Shown here one piece after another: positions 34,855 through 45,116 of a stretch of DNA of 64,000 nucleotides. Position 1 is the first letter of the stretch. Every line of letters begins with the position of its first letter. The notes below the pieces were generated by a model. That model saw nothing but the letters and a program-made list of their open reading frames with translations, was not told the origin of the DNA and did no database searches. Source of the DNA: Taxillus chinensis (Eukaryota; Streptophyta; Magnoliopsida; Santalales; Loranthaceae); NCBI GenBank assembly GCA_023512835.1, contig JAKCVP010000391.1:434001-498000 (forward strand), in the 5' to 3' direction. Both the position numbers and the translations under genes were made by a program.

Positions 34855-37800
34855 ATGTCTGGACAACGGTACATCCCAAGCCGTGACAGATCGCCGCCCC
34901 GATCCGTCGACCGATTCGTGCCCACCTCGACTGTGCATCCCGAAAGAGCTTCGAATTTTGCGCCATCCCCAACCACACGCGATCCTCTGAGTAGAGACTC
35001 GAGACTGCCCATTGACTCTCAGCGGCCCGGCTTTGGCGCCTCGTCCTACTCGCGAGGCCGCGGCGGCTTCTCAAGTCGTCCTGACTACAGGTCAGACTAC
35101 CGCGATCGCGACCCGAGGGACCGTCGAGATGATTCACCCTATGGATCAATCGACCGCGACAGAGCTTGGAGGGACCGAGATTCCGACCGTGGCAGGAGCC
35201 CACCAAGGGCCCGCGACCGAGATTTCCGAGACTTTCGCGATGCACCTAGAGGTCGCGGCCGCCGAGGCTCATTTGATAGCGACACCTTTCCGGCTTCTCG
35301 AGGACGCGGCAGTATAGCACCTAGCGTACCTGCGAGAGGATCGTTCAGTCGAGGTAGAGGTCGTGGATCCGATTGGGATTTCCGTGCCGGGCGCGGTCGC
35401 GGCCACTCCGCTGACGACAGGCATGACCTCCTCCGCCCGCACCGAAGCCGCTCACCAGCGCGCGAGAGAGGCAGTAGATGGCCGGACGACGACCGCGCAG
35501 CTGGGCGAAGAGACGACTATCGTCCTTCAATCAGAGATGATCGCGTTCGAGATACAGAACGCTTCAGAGACGCCTCCCCTGAGCCACGAGCGCCCGCGGC
35601 CACTCGCAGACCCAGCCTGCCTTCGATCAATGTTTCCACCACTTCGTCTGCAGCCAACACTGCTTCTCAAGCGCAAAGCGCACGCCCATATGATTCACGA
35701 GATGCGCGCGACAACTCTCTGCGCAGAACTTCAACGGTCAATATGTCTGAACCGCCTCGCGATGGGCCGAGAGAGCTTCTCCCACGACCGAATGATACTT
35801 CGAACAAGGCAAATGTCACGAACGCGAACGGCCCGCCGCTGCGCGTAAACTCTCCACCGAGACCAACGGACGTACCTGCTTTTGGTTCCGTGCCCATCAA
35901 ACCAGTACAGCAAGACGGCTGGAACATTTGGAGAGCACCTCCGACCGAGCCCAAAGCTGCCCGCCAAACGTCGATGACATCTTCGACATCGAATGAACCT
36001 CCAAAATCGACCGAGCATCCTGGAGTAAAACCAGATCCTCAGCCCTTGCCTCCAACGGCTCCACGAGCGGAGCGATTGTCACTGCATGGCCAGGTTGAGC
36101 AGCGCAGTGGTGCATCAGTAGCACCCGTGCAGGCTCCCTTGGGTCCTGGCGCTCGTTTGGTTGCACAAGCGCCCACTGCTCCCGCAGCAGAGCGCGATAA
36201 TCCACAAACTTCTGGACTCGCAAGATCGCCCCCAACAGGACCTCGCTTCTTAAGCGCTGGTCTTGGCCCTAGGGGCCCGATGCGGCAGGATGTGCCCATG
36301 CCTTCAGCGCGCAGCCCGCCAATGCCTCCAACTGTGCCCACGGGCCCACGAGGATCTGGACCTCCTGCTCCCGTAGGCGCGATTCCAACTGGTCCCAGAG
36401 CAGAACGTGCAGGGCCTCCGATCCAAACAGCACCTCGTCAAGCACCGCTTGGACCGTCGGCCATGCCTTCGTGGCAGCGATCACGAACCGGGCCACCAAC
36501 TCCCATTATACCCTCTAAGAGAGATTTTGCGGGAGAAGCGAAGGACCAGCAATTGAAGAGTTCCCCGCGCGATTTTGCCAAATCTTCACCAGCAAATGCG
36601 CCTCCGAGCGCGCCTATCCACGGGGAGACTTTTGGAGCCACGGAGAATGGATCCACGCGCGGTGCCGATCCCGCTGCTCAGCTACCTGATCGGCGCTTGT
36701 CTGGTCAACATGGCCTGAACGAAGACGACGACGACGACGACGACGACGACTTGATGGACCTCGACGAGAGGGATGTGGAAGAGAATGAAGCGAAATTCGA
36801 AAGAGGCAAGGCTGCTTTGGAAGCGAAGAAGGTCGATGCTAATTCCGATTATTACCGAGCTGTTGACCTCACAAAGAGACTGGCATTACTTCATAGTCTC
36901 TCTCTGAAGGACTTTTCGTCTTTGTTTCACCAAAAGCTGGTCGACGACACTCCGGTGATTGAGAAGGCGCAAGAACATGGAGTTGTTATTGAAAACCGGA
37001 ATTCAGAAGATATGCTCACTCCCAAGACGGAGGAAAAAGAGGCCGATGACTCCGCCGCTGATGCCCAGGACGCTCTGATGCATTCGCCCATCAGTCCAGG
37101 ACCTGGAGACGTCAGCCCCCCAACATCACCACCGTCGATTGGCTCGCCGGAAATCAAGTCCTTGCCATACCTTAATCAGGAGCCGCTAACGCCTCTATCA
37201 GAGCTTGAAATATACCAGGAGAACTTAAATCGAAACGAAGCTGGCAAGGAACAACTTCTTGCTCAGTTTGTAGAGAGAACCCGCTCCAAGTTCAACGTGT
37301 ATGCAGGGAACTGTCACGAGTATGCTGATCGATATCGTGTCTGGCGACTAGAAGTGCAGGATCTTGAGCGTGAAACAACAGACGTCGAAAAAGAGGAAGC
37401 CATTGAGGAACCCGCAGCTGCCGAGACACTACCGGACACTTCACCCCTGCTGCCCACCCCAACAGAACAGACGGGGCGACGCTCTCGATACACATCCGAG
37501 TACAGCCTCGAGCAAGCTCTCAAGAAGTCTCAAGAGACTGCAAGAGCTGAGCAGCTACAGAGAGAACGTGAAGCTGCACAAGCTAAGCGTGATCCAGACA
37601 GGGAAGCCGATATTCCAGAGATGGTGACTGGAGACTCTCCACGTGCCTCTTCTTTTCTTGACACCACCTACCGGCGCTCAGCTGAATGGGCAGTCAGATT
37701 TTGGCAATTACAGCCTCCAGAGGACGATTTCACTCCAGAGGAACACAAGACCATGATCGAAAACTTCCGAGCCTACCCGAAGAAATGGGGCAAGATTGCG

Positions 37801-40701
37801 CAAGCTCTAGAGGGTCGTACCTACAAAGATTGTATCAACCACTACTATGCGACCAAATGGAACAAGGAGTTCAAGCCAAAGGTAAAGTCTAGAAATAGAA
37901 AGAGCGCTAAGGGCGCAGGGAAGCTACCAGGAGGCAAGGCCTTGAGGGCCAACCACCTTCTCAATGATGTCGGGGTCGACGTGTACGGTGCCGACGACGC
38001 TGCAGCGCCTTTGGTCTCGCGCACCTCGGGAGGACGACCAAAGAGGGCCGCTGCTCCAACCAGCTTCAACGAGGATCAGAATGCAGCTAAAAAGGGCTCT
38101 CGACCTGCAGCTACTACCGAGCAAAGCACCGAGAAGGGAGCGCGCAAGGGCAAAGGGGCACCGCGAGGCGCAGGCACGCAACGAAAGTCTGGCAGAAATG
38201 CCGCACGCCAACGCACAGCGTCGCCGCCAAAGACTGAGCAACCGGCAGAGGTCCGACAGACTGACATGAGCGTACCTTCTCGTTTCCTCGTCACTGCATC
38301 AGAGGTCGTTAGCTCCACAGGACTCGCCGCTATGACACCCACCCTACCTCAAACAACATTAATGCGGCCAGCATCCGATGGTCGCTACGGCCACGTTCAA
38401 GACCTGATCGGGCCAACCCAAGGCATGCCCGGGTTCAATGACAACAGCAACAAGAGTCCTGCTGCAAATCCAGGTCGCGGCGCTCCGTCGAGTTATTGGT
38501 CGGTGCAAGAGACGACAAAGTTCCCAGAGTATCTTGGTGAGTTTGGATCTGACTGGCAAGCAATTTCCAATCAAATGGGGAGCAAGTCGGCAACCATGGT
38601 CAGTGAACCTTCTAGATTTTACCCTTATTCGCCAAATTTAGCACAACTAAACCGTATACAGGTCAAGAATCATTTCCAGCGTCTTGTCGGCTCTGGAAGA
38701 CATGACATCCAAGAACTTGCCACCCGAGCTGATGAAGGCCGAGCACGTTCTGACAAGGCGCCTGCAGAGTCAATCGACTCCACATCAACGGCCGCTTCGC
38801 CAACAAAACACCGCCTGGATGCACTCTCCGCCTCTGCCCCCAGGACCCTAGCACCAAGCCGTACACAGCACGAAATTATCGACATCGACGATGATTCCCC
38901 CGTTGTTGCAGCTCCTGCCTCAAGCGAGACTGGCTTCCCTAGATTCAGTTCTTACGCAACATCGTTGCCAACGTCGTTAGCCACGGCACCCCCTCATCAA
39001 TCTTTGCCAACGAGTTCGATTATCGAACGCCGCGAGTCGGTCGACTGGCGGCAGGGAATCAGCCGATTGACCCAAGGTGATCGCGACTACGCCCAGCCAT
39101 ATGGAGATCGATTTGCAGCAAGGCTTAATGAAAGACCGAGCGCATGGGACACTTACCGCGCTAGCACTGAACGAGGGGCAAGTCGACTCGAAGATGATGC
39201 CCTCAAGTATCGAAGGGCTGGCCAGTCGGGCCTGCAACAGATCCCGGAGCCCCCCACTTTTCCAAGACCGCCAGCCAGCGATGATCGTCCGCAGCAGCCC
39301 GTTGTGGCCGATAGGGCATGGGGTGCTAGAGCCAAGCCGGACATCCTACAACCAACTCCTGCTGATCGTATGAGCCATGCGCACGCTGGGATGGGTCATT
39401 TTGGCCGACAAAGTCCGCCCTCTCAAGCGAGAATGTCCGCTTTCTCACCACATCAGTCGTTTGCAGCTGCGAGAGCAGTCGACATCACCGGACGTGAGGT
39501 ACTGCGCCATTCAGAAAGTCGACCTCCCCTATCATCCACGCCTGGATATGGAGCAGAGGCGCATCAGCCGAGATCCGGACCGCCCACACCATTTTACGAA
39601 CGAGGACAGAGAACAAGCTGGGGTGCACCGACTGAGGAAAGTCGGGCAAACATACACACACCGACAACCGAGGACAGAGCGAGGAATACACCCTCTGGAC
39701 CGGCAAGTGCGACACCTCGCTCGCAGACGCCTACTGCTGCCGTCGTACAGCCATCGAAGCCCAAGAAGTCGAATCTTTCAGCTCTGCTCAATCCCGAACC
39801 CGAAGATCCCAAACCCCAAAGGCCACAACCACCGCCCCCTTCGTCCGCGGCGCCAAGGGCACGTACGCCGCCGCCGCCTCTGTATGGCTCGCATGTAGCG
39901 CCTCCACAGCGGCCAGCTTCTCAAATTGAGCCTCGACAGAATCTCTTTGGAGATGTTAGACAAACGCCAAGCTCTTTCCAATCGGGGCCTCTGACCCCGT
40001 TGTCACACGCTTCTCCGCCTCTGCCAAGCCACGAGATTGGAAGGTCTCACTCCAGCTTACACGAGCGGCCAACGATTATGCAGCCTGCGTCTCAGCCGGG
40101 ACCACAACACCCTTTCAGCCGGCCCATGGATCCTCCTGGCCTTCAGCAGCGCCATACTTCACTACAGAATCTTCGGGCTCCTGCGAACGCATCGCCACCA
40201 CCGCAGGCATATGGATATGTGCAACAACAGTTGCACGGCAGTGGACCACTTCATTCAAGGCAATCGTCTTTTTCCCGGCCTCCAGCGGGTCCATTCGCCG
40301 AAAGAAGAGAGGCATACAGCGACAGACCATATGCTCCGGCAACGCCGGGTCCCGTAGAAAGAAGAGGCTATGGCGAACATGGCTTCCCACCTCCACATTC
40401 TTCGACTCCCTCGCATCATGCCCCTTACGAGAGCCACTACGCACCAAACTCAGCGAGCGCGAGGTATGGGCCGCCGGGAGGCAACAGCGATGCACATATG
40501 CACAATTCAGCGATACTTCCTGGATATTCACAGGCGCAGAGAGACCCATTTGGAAGCCGGTCGTTTAGCGGTGGTTTGTTCGACAGGGAGCGGGATCGAG
40601 AACAAAGGGAAAGACGAGACCGGGAGGAGCAGGATCGTTCTCGTCAGGCTGGTGGCCCACAGCACCAAGGGTATGGATTTCTCCCAGGCAGAGACCGGTA
40701 A
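34855..40701 (+). CDS. Snt1-like SANT-domain protein (Set3 / SMRT-NCoR type corepressor scaffold)
   Basis: A 1,927-residue nuclear protein, mostly disordered. It has two SANT/Myb domains: one at about residues 957-1008 (DDFTPEEHKTM, KKWGKIAQAL, YKDCINHYYATKWN) and a second at about 1213-1260 (SYWSVQETTKF, DWQAISNQM, ATMVKNHFQRLV). The paired SANT layout matches Snt1 of the Set3 histone deacetylase complex and animal SMRT/NCoR. The N-terminal 250 residues are rich in RG, RD and SR repeats. A run of nine Asp (about residue 624) precedes the predicted helical region DLMDLDERDVEENEAKFERGKAAL. The reading frame is uninterrupted, but 38599-38661 has all features of a 63-bp intron (GTCAGT donor, CTAAAC branch, TACAG acceptor); removing it restores SANT 2, so I count 1,927 rather than 1,948 residues. 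The C-terminus is Arg/Glu-rich. Confidence 0.88.
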   Translation: MSGQRYIPSRDRSPPRSVDRFVPTSTVHPERASNFAPSPTTRDPLSRDSRLPIDSQRPGFGASSYSRGRGGFSSRPDYRSDYRDRDPRDRRDDSPYGSIDRDRAWRDRDSDRGRSPPRARDRDFRDFRDAPRGRGRRGSFDSDTFPASRGRGSIAPSVPARGSFSRGRGRGSDWDFRAGRGRGHSADDRHDLLRPHRSRSPARERGSRWPDDDRAAGRRDDYRPSIRDDRVRDTERFRDASPEPRAPAATRRPSLPSINVSTTSSAANTASQAQSARPYDSRDARDNSLRRTSTVNMSEPPRDGPRELLPRPNDTSNKANVTNANGPPLRVNSPPRPTDVPAFGSVPIKPVQQDGWNIWRAPPTEPKAARQTSMTSSTSNEPPKSTEHPGVKPDPQPLPPTAPRAERLSLHGQVEQRSGASVAPVQAPLGPGARLVAQAPTAPAAERDNPQTSGLARSPPTGPRFLSAGLGPRGPMRQDVPMPSARSPPMPPTVPTGPRGSGPPAPVGAIPTGPRAERAGPPIQTAPRQAPLGPSAMPSWQRSRTGPPTPIIPSKRDFAGEAKDQQLKSSPRDFAKSSPANAPPSAPIHGETFGATENGSTRGADPAAQLPDRRLSGQHGLNEDDDDDDDDDLMDLDERDVEENEAKFERGKAALEAKKVDANSDYYRAVDLTKRLALLHSLSLKDFSSLFHQKLVDDTPVIEKAQEHGVVIENRNSEDMLTPKTEEKEADDSAADAQDALMHSPISPGPGDVSPPTSPPSIGSPEIKSLPYLNQEPLTPLSELEIYQENLNRNEAGKEQLLAQFVERTRSKFNVYAGNCHEYADRYRVWRLEVQDLERETTDVEKEEAIEEPAAAETLPDTSPLLPTPTEQTGRRSRYTSEYSLEQALKKSQETARAEQLQREREAAQAKRDPDREADIPEMVTGDSPRASSFLDTTYRRSAEWAVRFWQLQPPEDDFTPEEHKTMIENFRAYPKKWGKIAQALEGRTYKDCINHYYATKWNKEFKPKVKSRNRKSAKGAGKLPGGKALRANHLLNDVGVDVYGADDAAAPLVSRTSGGRPKRAAAPTSFNEDQNAAKKGSRPAATTEQSTEKGARKGKGAPRGAGTQRKSGRNAARQRTASPPKTEQPAEVRQTDMSVPSRFLVTASEVVSSTGLAAMTPTLPQTTLMRPASDGRYGHVQDLIGPTQGMPGFNDNSNKSPAANPGRGAPSSYWSVQETTKFPEYLGEFGSDWQAISNQMGSKSATMVSEPSRFYPYSPNLAQLNRIQVKNHFQRLVGSGRHDIQELATRADEGRARSDKAPAESIDSTSTAASPTKHRLDALSASAPRTLAPSRTQHEIIDIDDDSPVVAAPASSETGFPRFSSYATSLPTSLATAPPHQSLPTSSIIERRESVDWRQGISRLTQGDRDYAQPYGDRFAARLNERPSAWDTYRASTERGASRLEDDALKYRRAGQSGLQQIPEPPTFPRPPASDDRPQQPVVADRAWGARAKPDILQPTPADRMSHAHAGMGHFGRQSPPSQARMSAFSPHQSFAAARAVDITGREVLRHSESRPPLSSTPGYGAEAHQPRSGPPTPFYERGQRTSWGAPTEESRANIHTPTTEDRARNTPSGPASATPRSQTPTAAVVQPSKPKKSNLSALLNPEPEDPKPQRPQPPPPSSAAPRARTPPPPLYGSHVAPPQRPASQIEPRQNLFGDVRQTPSSFQSGPLTPLSHASPPLPSHEIGRSHSSLHERPTIMQPASQPGPQHPFSRPMDPPGLQQRHTSLQNLRAPANASPPPQAYGYVQQQLHGSGPLHSRQSSFSRPPAGPFAERREAYSDRPYAPATPGPVERRGYGEHGFPPPHSSTPSHHAPYESHYAPNSASARYGPPGGNSDAHMHNSAILPGYSQAQRDPFGSRSFSGGLFDRERDREQRERRDREEQDRSRQAGGPQHQGYGFLPGRDR
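38599..38661 (+). other. In-frame 63-bp intron in the Snt1-like gene
   Basis: GTCAGT begins right after ATG of GSKSATM, an ACTAAAC branch-like sequence lies 15 nt before the end, and the segment closes with ATACAG. It has no stop codon and is a multiple of three, so it looks coding. Joining the flanks gives ATMVKNHFQRLV, the expected third helix of a SANT domain. Confidence 0.8.
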
Positions 40702-41299
40702 TCAAGAGTGTCAATTTTACAGAAGATAAGCCATAATGAATCTGCGTCTTGTATGTTGCAACAAGGCTAATCCAGCTATGATGAGAAAGCTCTTGAGGTT
40801 CAGTGGGTGCTTGGGTGGGTGTAGGTGATGATGTGAAATGGCCCCCTGATTGTCAATGCGGCTCCTGTGCTTATCGACAAGGCGAGGGTCCATCTTAATC
40901 GATTAGCGCCCCGTGACCATCACCTCCCATCTTCCGAGCTGTCCTTACTCTCTTCCTCTGCTCTCACTTCGCTGCTATTCATCAGCTTCAGTAACAGCAT
41001 CACACGCCCCTTGTCATCTTCTCTCTTTGCCCTTTAGCTTTCACGCTCGATAGCCCACTTCTTCTACGCGTCTTACGGCATCCCGCTAGCCAACTTGTCG
41101 TGGCATCTTGGAACTATGACCACAGATGATCATCTAGGCTCCGCTTAGGTGAACGCGCTTTGACGCAGCCACTCAAATGTGACTCACTCCTATCTTCTCT
41201 TTTCTGGCAATATCGGAACGAGTCTAAGCTTCCAAACACCTCCTTCAAACCTCGACAAGATCTACTTACAGAATCCGGGCCTCGAAGACGTCCCTTACC
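40702..41299. other. Intergenic: Snt1-like 3' end and MATH/RING promoter
   Basis: 598 bp without a gene. The part from about 40900 is C/T-rich and resembles a fungal promoter and leader for the next gene. No clear TATA box seen. Confidence 0.45.
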
Positions 41300-44200
41300 A
41301 TGGCCTCGCAGCCAGTCGTGGGTGCTTCCGTTGAAGAGCGCGAGGACTCTCCTATGGTAGACGCCCTACCTCCACCCCCGCCCTCCTCCACATCCGAACG
41401 TCTTCCTCCTCTCCACCAGATCCTACTTAATCATAACGGTAAGTGTTCTTTCACCGTCACGCATCTAGTTGAACGTAATGCTAACGCGTTTGTCTCACGA
41501 AGCTCATATCTTGGGAAATGGACCCACTCCACAACCACGAGTGAGTGAGCCTTTCTTCTCGTTTTCCTCGATGCAATACAAGCCAACGGCTTGACACGGG
41601 CGAGCTCTGCTAACCTGATCCATCACAGCCAGAAGATGTTTCCCATGAACCGACCGCTGCCTCACTGACAGAGATATCCCATACCGAGCCCAACGACCTT
41701 CGACGTGTCGATTCAGACGGGAACACTGTGTCATCCGCTGGCAACTCAATTGACGACCACGAGGCTGATGATACACAATGGCCTACCCATACGACCCAAG
41801 GCTTACATACGCCTGATGAACACAACGAGGGGGCGAATACCGACCTTGACGGCTCTGAGTCTGAGAATGATGCCCATGAGGGGCGAGATTACTACTGGGG
41901 CTCACTGCGGGAAGACACATCCGAGCCCTCAGCTCTCGAGTTGGCCACCATGGAAAGCCGGGGCGAACAGAGCGCACTCGACGACGAGCACTGGCAAAAG
42001 CTCTCGTTTAATGGCAACCAGGATGAAGGCACTTCAGTCCTTGGTGAAGGGACAATCAAGTACACCTTCAAGCATTTTAGGGGAACGCGGGAAAATCCTA
42101 ACAAGGAACTTGTCCGCTACAGCCCAATGATAAAGGTGGCAGGCCTCGACTGGCGCATCAAGCTTTATCCCAGAGGCAACGAGACGGAGTACCTGGCTGT
42201 GTACCTTGAGTGCCAAAGCTTACTGCCAGATCTTGAACTCCCGTACGCTTTTGAGGATGGCGGAGACCGAATGTACTTCAACGAACCCCTACCTGCATTG
42301 CTCCCAGTTCTGGACGGCAAGGAGCTCAAGAGACGTAGGCGATACCCTGTTCAGCTTGGGGTTCTGATGTACAACCCTGTGGAGCCTCGGACAAATTTTT
42401 TCAAGAACAAGGCGCGCGGTCTTTCTGCGGAGGCACCTGATGCCGGTCATACCATGTTTGGCGAGACTGGTGGTATCTACGTACTTGGCTCCCGCTTTAC
42501 GCATCATCGCACTCCAATGCTGCAAAATGACGAGCTGGCGTTCAGTGTCTACTTCCGCGTATTTGATGACCCGTCCAGTCAGCTCTTCGATAATGGAGGG
42601 GCGAAGGCGAGGTTGAAGACATTCGAAATATTCGGGATCCACGGATTTAACGTGTGTTCTAGAGTCGAGTCAGCGGACGACTGTAGGAACCTGACCATGG
42701 TCTTGTCAACGTGGCTACTGTTAGCGCCAGTGCGAAAGATTCTGTACAAAGCTGGGCCCCCTTTGGAATGCCAGTCCGAGCTCAGGGAGCAAACACAGTC
42801 AAACACGACCAGGCCGCTTGTCAATGCATTGCAGAAGATGTTACATATGACGCGTTCTCCCGGAGCCGAGAGCTACTTTCCGTCGGGAGAAGTTTGTGCT
42901 GCCGTTGCGAGACACAGCGTACGCTTTGGCATGCACTTTGACGCCGTTCGAATTGGACAAATACTTGCAGATATCATCGAGTACGAGCTGAAAGGAAGCG
43001 ACGTTTCGTTCAAGCGATTATTCGGAGACCAGCGAATCAAGCTCTCACCGGAGAAGCTGACTTCGGTGCGACAAGGCATCAAGCGCCACCGAGAGTGGGA
43101 CACTTTTCCTACATCTTCGTTCCCAGATATACTGCAGCTCGAACTTCCTCGATGGCAGTTCGATGAGACGGGTCGGGAATGGAAACGAACCAAAGAGCCC
43201 ATCAAAATCGACGACGTGCTACGCATCCGAAAGGAGAAGGAAAGCCACTACCAGCTCTACGCCCTGATCTGTGACTTTAGGAAATCTGATCATGATGACT
43301 ATTGTACTTATATTCGACCTGACGGCAAGAACTGGTTACGAACACCGTTAAGTGGAGAGAGTCGCACAGCCGTGCCTCTACGCCGAGTTGGTAGCAATGC
43401 AGTTGAAATGGCAGCCAACAAACATGCATATCTCCTGATCTACGTCAAGCTGGACATTGCTTACAAGAATATGCATTCTGCATCCAGAATGTTCGAAGGG
43501 TTTCCGGAAAGCAACTGGACAAGTCCAACCAAATGGCAGGACTCTGGCCGCAGTGGCTGGAACGCTGAGCTGACAGCTCACGCACCTCCAAAGCAAGCTT
43601 CTCAAGGAGTGATCTGGACAACGGAAGATACAGAGATGGCGGACGCCGATGCGAGTGCCTCACAAGTGACTGTCAACGTTTCCTTGCTCGACAAGTCAGC
43701 CACTCGTCTTGTTGACTTGGGCGGCCTGACGTTGTCTGTCAAAGACCCGCTGCTTCCACAATTTAATCTGCTTCTGCACAAGTACTATTCCGTCAGTGGT
43801 GGAGCCCAGTTGGCCCGATTTGACATATGGAAGGTAGGGGCTTCTTCAGGGTGTCTCGATGCCAAAGAATCCACGAAAGAGAAAGCGCTCGAAAGCCTGA
43901 TCAACGACAGCCTTGACTGGTTCAGCAGGCATCCAAGCGATGCTCGGGTCGTTATTGAACCGTTGCTCTCCGAAGCTGAAATTGAGCGCTTGATTTGTGA
44001 CGGCAAGCCTGTCGATGCAGCCTACTGCTTCAACTATATTCACCATCATGAGCTGAACCCAGAAGATGCCTGTACTCTTACCGGCTATGGTATACTAGAC
44101 TACCACGGTCGGGAGCACTGTCGTGGGACGTTTTCCTGTGGGCGACTTCACGGACGCGGATACTACATCTACGAAAATGGCGATGTCTACGACGGTCAAT

Positions 44201-44562
44201 TTCGGATGGGGAATCGTCATGGACGTGGGCGGCAGACGTTTCAGAACGGAGACACATACGAAGGCGAATGGCTTAATGGACAAATGCACGGCGACGGGAC
44301 TCTCATCAGAGCATCCACCGGCAATACCTACAAGGGCACGTTCAAGTTTGGGAAGCAGCACGCACCTGGAATGACCCAATGGAAGGTTCCTGCCAGCCAC
44401 AGTCGGATCTGCCAGATATGTTTCGAGGCGGAGCAGAATGCGGTGTTCTTAGACTGTGGGCACGTGTGTGCATGCATTGACTGCTCGAAACGAACGCATA
44501 CGTGCCCCATCTGCCGCAGGCATATCCTGAAGACAGTGAGACTGTTCTTCATGACGGATTAG
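41300..44562 (+). CDS. MATH domain / degenerate USP fold / MORN repeats / C-terminal RING finger protein
   Basis: A 1,036-residue protein; exons 41300-41438, 41503-41540 (38 bp) and 41629-44562; introns 64 and 88 bp. Domains in order: a Pro/Glu-rich N-tail; MATH/TRAF-like (about 200-375: YTFKHFRG, WRIKLYPRGNETEYLAVYLEC, NDELAFSVYFRVFDD); a USP-like fold (about 390-665) recognisable by VRKILY, FPDILQLELPRWQFD, YQLYALICD, DYCTYIRPDG and HAYLLIYVK; a UBL-like or linker region; three MORN repeats (about 890-975: GRGYYIYENGDVYDGQF, GRGRQTFQNGDTYEGEW, GDGTLIRASTGNTYKGTF); and a C3HC4 RING (about 986-1030: CQICFE, DCGHVCACIDC, CPIC). The MATH+USP order is that of USP7/Ubp15. The catalytic His is Asp, and the NQGATC box is not conserved, so deubiquitinase activity is unlikely. 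The RING has all eight ligands and suggests an E3 ligase. Confidence 0.85.
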
Positions 44563-45116
44563 GGACGATGTGCTTCAAGAACGGCGTTTGCTCGGTCGAT
44601 TGGGGTTGGTGTCGTCTTTACCAAGATACCCACTCATATGCGTCTATAGATAGACGAAGCATCCTGTATCATACCTGACGAGACTACGAATTTACGACTT
44701 TCTATGGGATTGTTGGCCCATTGACTGTGCTAGAGGCTGATGCCCATCCCTCGAGGTTGCTGTTGGGGATTAAGAGGTCGAGGTCGGCGCGTGCGCTTAG
44801 TCTAGCGCGCGCCCCGGCCTCCCGACCCTCAACTTCACAATTGCAAACTTCCGGGCTTCGCGCGAGACACTCGACACACGCTACCTTCTACTTCCACCCT
44901 CGCCTGTCTTTTTTAATGATACTTGACTCGTCGCGGGCATGACCGGCTGATATCTTTCTTCATGAAATGACTCCACTCGCTGCTTTGGGCAACTAGACAC
45001 TTCTTGCACGAGCGCACGAGCGTCTCACCTCACTCTCGACACCTCGATCGCAACCACCACACTGCGCGTGGAGCATCTGTGAATGTCTGATAGCTCCTCT
45101 GCTGCCGAAAGTAATC
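44563..45116. other. Intergenic between RING protein and striatin genes
   Basis: 554 bp; no gene. Head-to-tail arrangement, so it contains the terminator of one and the promoter of the other. Nothing more specific seen. Confidence 0.45.

Noticed and set aside
35363..35848. Several long frames overlapping the Snt1-like gene
   Set aside because: Shadows caused by the repetitive GC-rich RD/RG coding sequence.
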